DNA of 64,000 nucleotides from Boswellia sacra (taxonomy: Eukaryota > Streptophyta > Magnoliopsida > Sapindales > Burseraceae): positions 33,257-97,256 of the forward strand of contig SNVD02015055.1 of the NCBI GenBank assembly GCA_013180625.2. The letters run 5' to 3'. The notes under the pieces were generated by a model. It was not told the origin of the DNA. It ran no database searches and saw nothing but the letters and a program-made list of their open reading frames with translations. Positions 13,401 to 27,483 of this stretch are shown here, in pieces. Numbering within the stretch: position 1 is the stretch's first letter; each line of letters begins with the position of its first letter. Both the position numbers and the translations under genes were made by a program.

Positions 13401-13667
13401 TTAAGTTTTTCGTCCTCTTTTTTTTTTTTTTTAATTTTGTTGCTTTTAGTTTCAACTCTCTTCAGGTAAGTGAGCTTTGCGCACAAACGTCATCTATATT
13501 CCACTTCAGAAAATATTGAAATCAAACAAGCTGACTATAAATCAAAGAGACAGTAATAATGGTATTTTCGGAATAATAAAGTTATATTTATAATATAATC
13601 TTTTTGTTAAATTTTATTTAAGAAAGGGCTTAGAAAAAGTTTTGTGGGCTTACATGACAACACTCTA

Positions 13668-14035
13668 TTTGATATGATTATTGGACTGGATTATGCTAGC
13701 TAATGGTACATCGTCGTTAAATCTCTCCAGCACAATAATCCGGGCCATGGCCCATGAGGCCTGCTGAACAATTTGGGCCTTTTGATGTCCACGACCAAAC
13801 ACAGGAGGTGATATTCTCTTATTTGAAAAAAAAAAAAAAGAACAAATAAATTCTTTAAAATATTATAAGATTATATGGTTCTGATTCCTATTCGGGAAAA
13901 TTTAAAATTATGCATTAAAGTGTGCTCTTTTGATAACATATGTTCAATGAAAATTTTGTCTTGTTATTTTTCGATCAAATAATGTTACATACTTATATCT
14001 ATTTGAGAACCAAATTTCAATATGAACAATTCTTC
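13668..14035. repeat. Local segmental duplication, copy 2
   Basis: Diverged direct copy of 13015-13400, about 650 bases downstream and carrying the same ordered landmarks. It could be an old tandem duplication or two copies of an unrecognised non-autonomous element. Confidence 0.65.
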
Positions 14036-14966
14036 ATCTATACAATTTTTTTTTTTGTTTTCCGTTAAAAAAAGAATCAAATTTCAAAATAAACAATTGT
14101 TTTAAGTTTCACATATTGGCTTGGCGGTAAAGCAAGTTAAAGACGAGATACACTGAAGTTGTGCAATGAGAAGCTGTGTCATGAGTTTATTTCTTGGAAG
14201 AAAGTTGTAGTTGTGATTACCACAATTTACCCCTGAACAAATGCCAATTCTGACTCTTACGTTGCCTTTGAGGGATTTGTTAACATAAGGTCTCGGGTAC
14301 ATCTAATTATCAGTAGATTATAATCGAAAATTTCAACTGTTATAATTTAATCCCATGAAACTGTACCTCCATTCTTCTCATAATGATATTTTACCTTACC
14401 AATGAAGCGAACCATTGCCAACTAATGTTAAAAGTCTCTTATGTTATGTCTAATTTTTTAGTGTAATCATTTTTGTCTGTTGATCAAAGATCGAACCATT
14501 TTGAATTTAAGTCAAGTTAATAAGTTTTTTTTTGGTAATTTCTTTTAATAAAATCTAAATTATAAAAGATGTTTTACTAATTTATCGAACAGTATAATGT
14601 TTATGGGTAAATCTATACATCCCTATAGTTATTATGTCTGAAATCTCTTTGTTACAGAATTAGTTATTCACACCCGCACTGTTTGTTTTTTTTTTTGGTT
14701 GATTTTAAGATTTGATTAATATTGACAATTAAAATGATTACTTTATAACTAAAATGATATTTGATATATTCTAGATTTTTATCAAAATTATTCATTTTAT
14801 TATTTGAATATTTTATTATTAAAATATGTTCAGATAAAAGATGAAAAAAATTGAGATATTTCTCTTAAATAATCAATCATTTTAAAAGCTTCAAACATAT
14901 ATCGCATAGTTTATTATTTATTCTATAAACCCAAGAAATAATGATACATATTATATTGTATATGTA

Positions 14967-15942
14967 GGCCCCGTTTGACAGTCGGGATTGGACTGGACTG
15001 GACTGAGATTGGATTAAGATTGGGATTAGATTAGATTGGACTGGACTATAGATAGTACTGTTTTATGTTTGGTGTAATATGGGACTGGATTATATTAATA
15101 TATAATAAATTTTTAAGAAATCAATCTTTAAATATAAAATAATTATTTTTATTCAAGTTTAATTTGAATAAATATTAATTTAATATTCAGATTAAAAATA
15201 TTCAAGTACCTTTATTTTTTTTAAAAGTAATAATTCAAAATATTATATTAATTTTAATTTTAATATTATTGGTTATTTAATATTATTAATGCATTATTTT
15301 ATAATTAAACATTCAATATGAATTATAGATTAAAATATAATTGAATTAAAAATTATTAATTATTAATTATAACTATATTATAATGTATTTTATATGTATT
15401 TTTCAATATTTTATACTCTTACATTTATATTTTCTTAATAATCCTTTATTTTATTATAGTAAAATTTATTATTATTTTTTATTATATCAAGAATTATTTA
15501 TTTTATTTATTATTTTATTAGATTTAATAATATATTGTTTATAATATTTCTAAATTATTTATATATTATTATATTAATATTTGTCTAATAATATAATATT
15601 TTATTATATTAATTTCACTAATATTATAACTTATATAATATAATTAATAATAATATATACAATTATTTATTATTATTTATAATTTATCTTAAATTATATT
15701 TATTTAGTATTATATCATTTTTATATTATTATTAATTAAATAAAATAAAAAAACCATTTGTCCAAGCTTGAGACAAGTAATCCCATGGTTCACCATGGGA
15801 CTGTTAGTCCCAAGGATTTGCTACTATTATGACTAAGATTAGTCTCAATCCCAATCCCTTGAAATACTCCAAACAAAAGACGAAAATTATTAGTCTCAAA
15901 ATCTTGTCCAGTCCCCTTTATGTCTTGGCAGTCAAACGGGCC
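14967..15942. mobile_element. AT-rich non-autonomous DNA transposon with short TIRs
   Basis: The left end GGCCCCGTTTGACAGTC and the reverse complement of the right end (GGCCCGTTTGACTGCC) form an imperfect terminal inverted repeat of about 16 bases. Just inside are opposed copies of GGATTGGACTGG-like words on the left and their complements (CTCAATCCCAATCCC, CAGTCCCC) on the right. The core is almost pure A/T with no open frame. The TIR start resembles PIF/Harbinger or hAT MITEs. The flanking trinucleotides gta/tta match only at two bases, so the target duplication, and hence the superfamily, is not secure. Confidence 0.7.
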
Positions 15943-16996
15943 TTATAGTACTATTTATCCTTGGAAGAAGAAGATGACAACGAAGGGGTCTATAGACGCC
16001 ACAAGTTTTGGAAACTAATAGGCTGATTGTTTTTACATCTAAGACTAAATACGACTTTTTCTCAATTATTCAGATATCTTGATTGATTTTCTAACTTAAA
16101 TATGAGAATAACATAATATCATTTAAATAAAAAAAGCTAAAATCTTTAGTTTTTATCTGAATGTAAAAATATATGAATGCATATATTTTATTTATTTCTT
16201 AAATTATCCTTATTATTTGTATTCTCCTCATTTGTATAACATTTTTATTTTTATTTTTATTGTAATTCACTCATCTAACCTATTAGATATTCTATTCATA
16301 TATTTTTTTAATTTCGTAATTATTAATATGTTGTTACAATTATCTCATTCATATTATAAAATTACATGGTTATTTTTAGGTCATGCTAAGGTAGTCGATG
16401 TACCGTACATCAATTTTAAAAAGTTATATAAAAGTTATAAATGACTCGTAGCCACACCCTCGATATATATATTATTTTCAAAATTTTTGCATTATTTATA
16501 AGAAAATAAATTCAAAATATATTATTTTTTACCTATCACTTACATAATTCAATTTTAACTTTTTTAAATTTTATATGCATATGTTTATAACTTGTAAATA
16601 TAAAACATATGTATGTATATATCATATTTAATAAAGACAAATGTGTCAATTCAACAATTTTAAGATATTTTTAGCTTAGAAAAACAAATAATTTAAGACT
16701 TAGAATTAGATATGAGTAAAAGAAAAATAAATATATTATTCAGATTTTTTTATTGAGATCTATTTAGATTTAAGTTAAATTCAAAGTTATTCAAATTTCG
16801 GATTAAAAAAACGGCTCCTAACACTTAGCACTCTGCATTTACTGAATAATCATTTATCCGACCCCTTAAGTTTAAAATATGGTAATAAACCCTTGAATGT
16901 TTCATCAAATGATAATTTAATACCTTATAATTAATCCTCATCAGTAGATGTGAGCAAACATTTAGTTATCTCACTAAATTTATAAGATAAATTAAA
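15943..16996. other. AT-rich intergenic DNA, nothing recognised
   Basis: No gene or repeat recognised. A 75-codon open frame (16217-16444, plus) is low-complexity and Ile/Phe-rich, as expected by chance in A/T-rich DNA. Confidence 0.5.
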
Positions 16997-17570
16997 TGGT
17001 TAATTCCCAGACCCCCATTGAGATTTGCTAAAATTTTTATGACCACCTTTGATTCTGAAAATCTCATATACCTCCCTTTTCCATTGAGAATAATTAAAAA
17101 TTCTGTTAAAAAATATAAATTTTCACAAATTACCCTTAATTGGCTATTTAAAAATATTCTAAATTTTAATATAAAAAATAAAATAAACCTAAAACTTTCT
17201 AGTAGTCTTCCATTAACCCTTATACTAAAAAGTTACAAAAAAAATACCATAATAAATGATACATAAACTAAAAAAATATTTTATTAAAAATTATATTAAA
17301 ATCAAGAAATAATAAAAAATTTGTAATATTTGTGCCTGTAAAAAAATTTGTTACAAAGTTTAAGTCTTTCAATGTAATTTATTTATTTTTCTAATTTTAA
17401 TTTTTTAATTTAGAATTTAGAATTTTTTGAATAGCCAATTAAGTGTAATTTGAAAAAATTTATATTTTTAATGGTTCTTAACGAGGAGAAGATGCACATG
17501 AGATTTTCAGAATTAGAGGTGATCATAAGAATTTTGATAAACCTTAGGGGAGTTTTGGGCAGTTGACCCT
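16997..17570. mobile_element. Mutator-like MITE with long TIRs
   Basis: The two ends are inverted copies for about 165 bases. Left landmarks ATTCTGAAAATCTCAT and TACCCTTAATTGGCTATT recur on the opposite strand at the right end as ATTCTGAAAATCTCATG and TACACTTAATTGGCTATT. The element is flanked by an exact eight-base duplication, AAATTAAA (16989-16996 and 17571-17578), possibly nine with one mismatch, which suits Mutator-like elements. There is no transposase, so it is non-autonomous. It ends about 500 bases upstream of the ICME start codon. Confidence 0.85.
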
Positions 17571-18070
17571 AAATTAAAACATTAAAAATTCTTTATTTGG
17601 AACAAAAGGGGTTTTTAAATTATTTTTGAAACTCCGAATTAATTTGGTGTTCTTCATGAATGTTAATTATGTAATGAAACACCGTCAAATAGAGGAGGTA
17701 GAGTACTATTTTGTGAAATTGCTGGAGTTTATGGAACATTTAATAAAACCATAGTGGTGCAAGAGAATCCGACAAAGAAACCAGGCAAAGCAAGGAATTA
17801 CAAGGAAACAAACAAGAAAGCAAAATAAAATGATCGAATTCGAGATCTGTAAATAAAATAAAAAAAATTCACAAGTTTCAAAATTAATTCCTCAAAGTCC
17901 CCATTTGGCTAACAGCAATTGGTCCCGCCTCCCCATCTGCCACCCATCTGCATTTCTTATTCCTCTGCAGCGACTCTTTTCACTGAAACGAACCAATTTG
18001 GTTACATGTTTCGCACGGAAGCCAATTCAACATAAAACCAATTATTATTATTATTTTTTTATAGTTGAAG
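17571..18070 (+). promoter_or_regulatory. Upstream region and 5' UTR of the ICME gene
   Basis: The stretch between the Mutator-like MITE and the ICME start codon must hold the promoter and leader if the first exon is as called. A short ATT run (ATTATTATTATT) lies just before the start codon. No clear TATA box at a sensible distance was found. Confidence 0.4.
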
Positions 18071-21000
18071 ATGCCGTCGCAGATCTTGCCCATAACTCAT
18101 CGCATTTCAGATTCCACTCTTGAAGCCTCAGCTCCCGCAGCAGCCGCCACAGCTGCAGCTTTGATCAAAGCAGAGATTGAGCATGATGACCCAACAACTA
18201 GTCTCATCATTTCTTCTGAATTTGAAGACGACGACAAGTCCCTCAAGCCCCTTCTCTCTAGAGCATCTAGTTATTCTAGCGTTAGCTCCGCTCGAAGCAG
18301 TTACCATCAACATCGGCGGCGAAGAAGCGCCAGCGATAACTCTCTTCCTTCGCTCTCTGATGGGTCCCCTCGCCGGTCTTTTAGCAAGGGTGTGGGCCAT
18401 GCTGCTGCTGAAACTTTCTTGATTACTCGGTTAAGCTTGAAGCTATTAAGATATCTCGGGTATAATCATTCTCACTTTTTTCTTTAAATTTTTAATTTTT
18501 AATTTTTGATTTTTATGTTTATGCATATCTTGGAATACCCATTTTGTATGAAATTAGATATAATTACGTTAGTTCATTTCATATCAAAAGGGCAGCATGC
18601 CGGCATGGAATTAGGAAGCGGAGTTTTTTAAGGCTAAAGCTCTGAAAATAATTTACAGAGAAGAAGATTGTATGGTAAGTGTAGAATATTTGGAGAGTGA
18701 TTATAGTCAAACACTTAAACTAGATGTTGAGAAAGTTCGGGATCGGAAATTTTGAGTTTGCTCGTTTCTGTGAAAGTGAAACACTCTGCTAAAATCTGCT
18801 CTTGCCAACTGAAAGTTGGTCCAGGTTATGAGGTGGAAATTTGACAACCTCTTGATTTAACTGAAAGTGGCACTTGATAGAATTTAATCTGAATGGCTAC
18901 TAAAGTGTCATTGCTTGGTTGAATTAAGGGGTGTTATGATTGCAAGGACATTACAAGCTGCTTCTCTCATCAAATCACTCCTGCAGAACATGTCCAGTTG
19001 TTGTGGGAGATTGGCACAATTTCATGAGTTTGCTTGAGGCATTTTATTGTGTTTAAAACGCTAAGTTTGGAAATTACGTGCATAACTGAAGTTTGGTGTG
19101 TCTGAGTGGAAAACGTACTTCAACAGGCTGGCATAAAAAAAATCTTAATTTGTAAAAATCATAACGCTGGTTATTCTTCTGATTTGACTTACATGAGATT
19201 CCTTGTTTTTAGAAAGTCAAGTCTGTGGAAGATTTCGACTGTGCTAACGGGCTAGCAAATTACATCTCTCTCCTTTGCCATTGTATTTTGTTATTCTTTG
19301 TTAGTTTCATGTCCCTTCATACCTTAGGGGCCAAGATTTATGTAAGCTAGCTTATATATAGTTTATATTTCCAAAATCTAGTAAACAGAAATAAATTTCC
19401 TTTTATAGGACCAAGTTCTTTTTTATGATTTTTTATTTCTCTTTCAAGATCAGAGCCAAGACAACAGTAACTGTCGCTGTCTTTAACTGCCTAGGATCTG
19501 CGTATTTGTCTGCAACTCCTTCTTTTTACGACTGTCATAGTAACTGATTTATTAGAATATGATATGATGCTTTCCTGGTTTTATGAGAGCCACTGTTTCT
19601 CTGGACTAGCTTTGTATGCTTATGAATTCATGAGGCAAGGAGACATGATTTCAGAACCCTTCTAGTTTTGCCTTCCTGTTTTTGCACACCCCTATTAGTG
19701 GAAATTTATGAGACTAAAGCACTAGTTCTAGATCGTACTCCTTTCTGCTCTGTCCTATTTAGTATATTAACAAGTAATTGAAGGATTTATTACATGCAGA
19801 TGGATTAACTAGGCCTGGAGCTCCCGCATGCTCTGAGGCGAGACGATAGAAAAATTACTGCCAAAGTATATGATATCTTTTTGTTGTAGCTATGCTCTGT
19901 AATTGGAACATACATTGTGCTTTTCAATTGTTGGGTGAGAATCTATGTGACATCTGCATAATTTTAGATGCTTGCTGATCATTCAGTTTTGTTCAGGGTA
20001 GGCTACAGATGGATCATGAGATTTCTTGCTCTTGGTTGTTATGCATTTCTGCTTATGCCAGGTTTCATTCAAGGTCTGCAACATTCAGTAGTCTGATATT
20101 ACTTTTATGCGTAAATTTCTAATTGATCAACTGCAAACCTTTAATCTTCATTAGTGAGTTTCGTGTGATATCTGTACCTATGAAATTATGGTGGTCATAT
20201 CTGTAGGATTGTAATGTATCATCCGTTTTTGTCAGATCATAATTAGGTTGATTGTTTTTTGCAGTTGGATATTACTATTTCTTCTCAAATCAGGTTCGCA
20301 GAGGTATAGTTTATGGTGATCAACCAAGAAATAGGTAGGTAATATAATCTAATTAGCTTATTTCCTGTGCTTTCATTTGAATTGATCCAATTCTTTCCAT
20401 TTCTTGAGCTTGATCAGCTGAAATTTTCAAAGTACAGGCTTGATCTGTATTTACCTAAAACTAGTGATGGGCCAATGCCGGTTGTTGCATTCGTAACGGG
20501 TGGAGCCTGGATTATTGGGTGAGTAATTTATTTATTGACTTCCTATGTTTGATTTTGTAGTGAAAAAACTCTAGCTAGTAAGAGCATACCTGGAAGTCAA
20601 AGTTAAACATGTCGACCTTAGGCCTTAGGAAACAGATGGTAGCATCTGTATTACTTATATGGTGATGCTAATAAACTTTTTTCTAACCGTACTTCACAAT
20701 GAAAAGTAATTGACAAAAGTGGAAGAAGATAAAACAATTAAAGCAGCTAGACCTGGATGTATGCTATAAGTTGACATTACTTTTCTAGTTTCCGTGATCA
20801 TAAATCTTTTTATTGTTAGGTTCATGGTAGCATATACGAAAGGAAACAATCTTGATATTTCTTCTTCTTCTTCTTCTTATTATTTATTATCATTATTACT
20901 TGATTGGATATGAAATACCAGGCTGTCTCCTCTGATTCTGTAAATTTCACATTTACTTACGTGCTATTTTCTTTATTTGTAATGTTGATGCAGTTACAAA

Positions 21001-24000
21001 GCGTGGGGTTCTCTTTTAGGGCAACAGTTATCAGAAAGGGGGATCATTGTTGCTTGCATAGATTACAGGTAATATATTTTAGCAATAATAATTGTTATAC
21101 ATATCATCTATTGTCTTGCCAAGTGAAAAGCTCTGCTCTTGATAATGATCGCATTGGTTTTAAGTTTGTGTGCTATGTGTGTTTATGCTATTCAGGAGGA
21201 TTCAAGCACAACCCTTATAGCACTTCTTGGCTGTCTTCTATCTTTACACATAAAATAAAACCATCTTGTCCTTCACTTAGGCATTAATGTTGGCTTAGAT
21301 AAGCGCTCTGTTTTGAATAACATTTAACCTTGAGACTCACAGCTCCTGCTTTTCTGTCTTGGAGGTGCCTTTTGAAATCAGATATCTCTATAGTGCTTTG
21401 CTGGACTACCTGCTCCTTGAACCACCTTAGACAACTTCCTTTGTAATGTATCATCTCTGATATTCTTTGTGATAATGCTTCTGTTCCCATTTATTTATTA
21501 AAATGCACTGTGAAACACAATGGTCTTGTATGGTTTATTTCAAGTAATTAACCCCCTTAAAACAATGAACCTGCATTTTGCATTGTCCTCGCAAGAAGCA
21601 CTTTTGATTCATCAATTTATTTATTTTCAATTAAAATGTCCCGCCTGGAAATATAAATGAAATCTCATATATCTTTCTGTTGTCTGAGACAAGTTATGAG
21701 GATTCTTGACCACTTCTATATTTGCAAAAGGATGAAGCACTTTTGGTGAATGTCATGAAGAATTTCATTTTTTAAATTTTGGTCTTAATTATCCATTATA
21801 TGATCAGTCTATGTGACGTTCAAATCCTACTGCTTTAATTACCATGGGTATGTACTTACTTTCTGAATGTCATTTTCTATTGAATGACACCCAGAAACCT
21901 GTGACTTTGGTCTCATAATTGACATATGCATGCAGAAATTTTCCTCAGGGAACCATCAAGGACATGGTGAAGGATGCTTCCCAAGGTATCTCTTTTATTT
22001 GCAATAATATTGCTGAGTATGGAGGTGATCCTGATAGGTAAGATTTGCCTCTCTGTTTTCTATCCCCCCAGAATTATCTCATGAGAATATTTCATTCTTC
22101 CTCTGCTTTTGTTGGATAGGCTATATCTAATGGGACAGTCAGCTGGTGCGCATATTGCTGCATGTGCACTCTTGGAGCAAGCAATCAAAGAGGCTGGTGA
22201 AGGAGATAGCACGACTTGGAGTGTCTCCCAGATAAAGGCTTATTTTGGTTTATCTGGGGGGTAATATTTCATCAGAATATTTCTAAATCATGAAGTCTTT
22301 TTCATTGCATATTAATGATTATAAAATATATGTGTTATACTGAGAATAAGAGCTATAACTTTATTATATCTTCTTGGAATAAAAATGGCTTACTGGTTTA
22401 ACAAATATCCAAAGGGAGATGTGTTTTATGTGGTATGATTACAATTAAAAACTTTTATATCATATTTCCCTGACCAAATTCCTCTGCAGCTTGGAAGTCA
22501 TTTGTATCATATTTAATTCTGATTTTGGAGTTGCAAAATTTGGCTGATGCAACATCGGTGTTCCTTTAGATAAATTTGGTTGACACTGTCTTTGCCCTTT
22601 AAGTGTAGCTTTCCATGATCATAGTACAACTATTGTTTCACGACAATGAAATTCTTTATTTAACTGAAAGTTCCATCAATATCTAATGTAATTTACTGAA
22701 AGACAGAGAAGAAAGACACATAAACTTCAGTATATGAAAGCTATAGTTTAATGAACAAATAATACTTCCTCTATTAACGATATGATGCTCATCCCTTAGA
22801 TGTGCTGTAGTTTTCATTTTTCTATTATTTTCCCTGGATTGCATCAGAATGTCTTTGATTTTATCTCACAGTTTTGTACACATCTATGAACAGATACAAT
22901 TTGTTTGACCTAATAGATCACTTTCATAGTCGGGGTCTGTACCGTTCCATTGTTTTAAGGTACTGGTTTATTCATTTTATAATTACTTTTGGTTATACAT
23001 GCATTATCCTTTTAAAAAGCTTAATTTTGGGCTTTCAATGGAATGGCTACAGCATAATGGATGGGGAGCAATCATTGCGTCTGTACTCTCCTGAAGTAAT
23101 GGTCCAGGATCCAAACATTAAAAATGCAATTTCCCTTCTGCCTCCTGTTATTCTTTTTCATGGTACTGCCGATTATTCTATTCCGGCAGATGCGAGGTTC
23201 GAATCTCCTCCAAAATTAAACGTGTGATCACATATAACTATTCTAATTGCAAATTATGTTGAACTGTGTAATTGCTTATAACTATCTCAGATGCAAATTA
23301 TGTTTTATGTTTTTTCAAACTTACTGAGAACAATTCTGATGTGTGATAAGTGATAGAATTATATTACTGAATTTGACATTCTTGTTTGACGTACTAGTGT
23401 AAATTGTTCTTCTGTTTACTTATAGACTATGGTTTAGCAAGTCTGCTAATAGTCAAACAGTGATTATAATGTTGTTGAAAATTGAAATATAAACTATGTG
23501 GTCCCTTTTTGGATTTATTAATATATGCCTTTTTGTTTTTCTATCAAAGAATCAATAGATAAATAAACAAACTATACGCCATTACTTAACACTCTTCGTA
23601 ACTATTTTGTTACTATGACTATATCTTTTGTTGGACTAGATGAAACTTGCTTCTAATTCTCATGCTCCGAAAAGGTGAATTAGTCTCTTAAAATTAGTTT
23701 TTTGTTATGAATTATGGCTCACTATAGCTGTTAATTGTTTTAAGAAGGATACTTCTGAACTGTAACTTTTTTGTGAAATACGAATATCATTGTGGGTGAT
23801 ACATAGTGATAATTTGTGAGGCAAGTATGCCAAGAGGATGTTAGAAAGGATGAAATATAAATCCTCTAAGAGTAGCTTTATTACAGATTGTCAGGACCCT
23901 TCAAATGGATATACTTCAGTTACATTAGGGATAAATTTATGGATTTTCTTTTCAGAAGATATAATAGAGGTTGAAGGCTCATATGAGGGGAGTGATAGGT

Positions 24001-25691
24001 CAAACAGAACAGTGTAACACTAACAAGATTCAGAGATTGGGGGTCAAACAATGATGCTGTCTCCGGTGATGAAAAATTGTATGCAGGAATTTGTGTTGAT
24101 GAACATTAGATTATGTGTATGTTGCACAATGGAGTATCGGTGGTGCAACTATCACATAGCTTTCGTTGCCTGAGCTGTTGCCAGTTTGAGACAATCTAGC
24201 TACCCTTGGACAAATTTAATTGCAAGTGCTTAGCTTGAAACAAATTCACTTGGGATTAATAATTCCAACTGGTTTCAATGTTATCCATGTTATATTATTG
24301 GAAGGTCCATTTTTAAATAATGTTCTGCACTCCAGCTGAGAACTTATAAAATTTAACATGTTATAAAATCTTGATTGGACATTATTCAGTTCATGAGTGT
24401 TGTTTTTTTCCTTAATTTCTTTCCGTAGCTCCAGCTTTGTAGATGTATGTTGATAGGCAATTGATAGGGCATAAATGCTTTGTACTTTTTTCGTGCAGTA
24501 AGAAATTTGCACATACGCTGCAAAGAGTTGGAGGGAAAGCTGAATCAATGTTATATGAAGGAAAGACTCACACAGATTTGTTTCTTCAGGTAAGGGAGCA
24601 GTCTGACACCTTCTTTCTGGTTTTTCTTTGCCAGTCATTCATTTGTCACTTCAGAAATCATGGGGTTCTGTTATAGTTTTGCCATTTTTTTTGGTTTCTC
24701 TGCATCAGATTATTGTAACTAGGATATTTTTGACATGATTGGATCAAAGTATTTGGAAGTGAAATGTACTATACATGATTTTCAAGTTACATGAAATTAT
24801 TTGGCATGAATCGAAACTCCCAACTAAGTCAATCTAAATTGAGAAAACATCAAAATGAGATGAAAACTAGCCATAAAAACAGTCCTGACTCTCCATAAAA
24901 GCGTAGAAAAAATGCAAGTATAGTAACCAGCAAGAAACATAATTTAGTATATGCAGCTACTCTTGCATAAACTCTTTATTTCTAATCTGTACAAAAGGCT
25001 TTTTTTGTTCTAGTAAGTCAATTCTCAATATTTTGCAGCTCCATGTTCAGATTTTATCTTGTTTTTATCTATTGCATTTCTTGGAAAGGTAGTAATTCCT
25101 GAAGAACTCTTCGTCTGTAATTTCCTATGGTATGGCTTTCTTCTTTCTCCAGCAAATATCTGTCTCCAGCAAATATCTGTTGCATGTCCACAAAGTGATT
25201 GTTTCTGTAATCTTGAATGATGCATTTATCTTCCCCTTGTCAAGAATTCTCACTGTTCTTCTAGACTTGGAATGAGCTTTCCATATGTCGGAAAGACTAA
25301 TGCTTAAACAACCAGCCCTACTTTCTGTGTCAACTGTAAGTGTTTTTATTTGACTATCCTCAGTGACAAAGATCTAAGGGCTGATGGAGAACAACACCAC
25401 TAACAAGAAGAAGAAAAGGAATTAATACTTGAAATGCATCTAGCTGATGATCTAACATATTTTTTCATGAAAAATTAGCACTTATAAAGACCTGCATTTA
25501 TCCATTTATTTGGCCAATATGATGTACAGGATCCTATGAGAGGTGGCAGAGATGACATGTTTGAAGACTTAGTTGCCTTCATTCATGCTGAAGATGGAGA
25601 AGCCCTTGCTAAAGATGCAGCGGCTCCTCCAAGAAGACGTCTTGTACCTGAATTCATGTTGAAGTTAGCTCGCAGTGTTAGCCCATTCTAA
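18071..25691 (+). CDS. ICME: Isoprenylcysteine alpha-carbonyl methylesterase (ICME family)
   Basis: Alpha/beta-hydrolase that removes the methyl ester from prenylated C-terminal cysteines; in Arabidopsis the family works at ER/Golgi membranes and affects abscisic acid signalling. Eleven exons: 18071-18459, 19997-20073, 20265-20334, 20438-20518, 20994-21068, 21936-22037, 22120-22260, 22894-22959, 23053-23196, 24499-24589, 25530-25691. They sum to 1398 bases, 465 residues, with every phase matching and GT-AG introns. Visible motifs are the oxyanion region TGGAWIIG (about 199-206), nucleophile GQSAG (Ser272), HGTADYSIP (Asp374) and GKTHTD (His406). A hydrophobic segment [20 protein letters not shown] follows the conserved HAAAETFLI. 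The N-terminus is Ser/Arg-rich and low-complexity. The start is the ATG of MPSQILPI. Which paralogue (ICME or an ICME-like) cannot be settled here. Confidence 0.96.
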
Positions 25692-26986
25692 TTATTTTTC
25701 ATCCCTCAGGTGTCAACCGATAAGTTTGTAATCCTCATGTCACTTTCCAGATTAAGGAGAATTAATCTAATCATATAGATATTGCATCTTATCTCAGTAG
25801 AAATCTTGCATGATATTGTGATTAAATATACTACTGTCTGATCGGATATGGTTCAAGAAGGGAAGGGAAGTCGGATGCTCTTGCCTATTGGAAATGATTA
25901 TAGTCATAATTTTGCTAACGCTGGGGATCTTTCAATTCACTTTGGGTTATATCATTAGAAGTTCATGATTTGAAATATTCTCATTATCCAGGTCGATGTG
26001 AAGTTCAAAGTATCTTTTATCATTGAGGGTCATTATTATTAGTTATCTAGGATGTGCTTTTCTTTAATTAATTATCAATCAAACAAATTAACATCAACAT
26101 GATATAAAATTGAGTAAAACTTGGATTAGAAGATTATCTAGTCCTTCGTGAACAGAAATTCATTATTTTCGCAATTTATTCCACACATTACTTAAATATT
26201 ATTGCAGCCTCATTAAATCAAGAATGAAATTCCGTTGTACCGGAATACAATCTTGAACCGACTCGGGTTTTGTTTACTTCGTAAAGCCATGTGTGACGCA
26301 AGTTTTTAGCTAAAGGATAGGTTGAAGCCCCCAAAGAGAGCCAACCTGGTAAAACCGTCTTGGGCCCTTGGTCGTCAAATATCATGAACTGTACGAAGTC
26401 CTGGTTAATATTCAAATGTTCCCCCCCAAGAATTGCAATCATCGATAAGCTTGGGCCCAGTGAAGTAGACATCTTCAAAGATGCTGGAGACAGAGTTGAA
26501 GGAATTTGCTACAAGAAATTAACTTGGACGCACACGGAGAGTCTTTCGACTCGGAATAATTCAATTAGGTCCAAAAACTACATGTGTATCAGATCAATTA
26601 CAAGGGTGATATTTTGCTTACAATCACGAAGATAGCTCTAAACGTTAAAGAATCATGCACGACCCTTAAGCGGTGAAGAAATATTAGTAAATAAACAATC
26701 AATCCAACTATAAAGAGCAGAGAGAATAGCATGCGATCAACGTTTACTCTTGTCTTCTGTTGCTTTCTTTTGGCATCGATTATCTTCGTTACACAAGGAC
26801 CAGTTGCACGCAATTGGCAGATGTTCATAGTCAGTGACCTAGCCAGAAATTTTAAAAGATAGTCAATAAAACTTAGATGACACAAGCAAATCTTATTAAT
26901 TGAAAAAAAAAAAACATCTATCAAAGGAATTGTGTATGTCTTACTTTTTAAAATAAAAATTAACAATTATAAAACAACTTATAAAA

Positions 26987-27037
<51 letters not shown>

Positions 27038-27483
27038 CAATACAATATAATATAATATAAACTGAAATCAAAGTTCATCAAAATTTTATTTTAATATACT
27101 TAAAAAAGTAAAAATCATCTATCATTTATAAAAAGAGAAAATTTTCCTATGATGTATGAAAAAGTGAGAGAAAGCCTAAAGTGTAAGAGGTATATATGTG
27201 GGGACTTAAAGGATTGGGAGATAAAATATTACTAAGTTTTCCTATATTATTTTCATGAATTAAACACAAAACCGAAAATCAAAAAAGAAATAATCAAATC
27301 TCCAAGAACATTTTTCACCGATTACTTAGTAGTGATGGTGCACCTGGATATTAGCCATTAAGGTTAATTAATTAGGTGATGTGCATTGGGTTAAGGTTAA
27401 TAATAAAGTTATTTAATCATTTTTGAAATGGAACAATATACAGATCTCCACTACCTTCAGGTTTAATATTAACAATATGAACC
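25692..27483. other. ICME 3' flank and intergenic DNA
   Basis: The first few hundred bases should hold the 3' UTR. Overlapping open frames on both strands at 26218-26966 have no recognised domain and I do not support them. Otherwise this is ordinary AT-rich sequence with a long TA microsatellite. Confidence 0.45.
26993..27034. repeat. (TA)n microsatellite, about 21 units
   Basis: Uninterrupted TA dinucleotide run followed by a degenerate ATAATACAATACAATATAATATAA tail. Likely length-polymorphic. Confidence 0.95.

Noticed and set aside
18128..18400. Minus-strand open frame of 90 codons inside ICME exon 1
   Set aside because: It is the antisense shadow of the GC-richer first exon, whose own frame is conserved.
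20904..21287. 127-codon open frame in the ICME gene
   Set aside because: Runs through intron, exon 5 and intron in the wrong frame; exon 5 in its proper frame continues the hydrolase.
26218..26966. Overlapping open frames on both strands after ICME
   Set aside because: No domain, no codon structure and no splice logic; left as intergenic.
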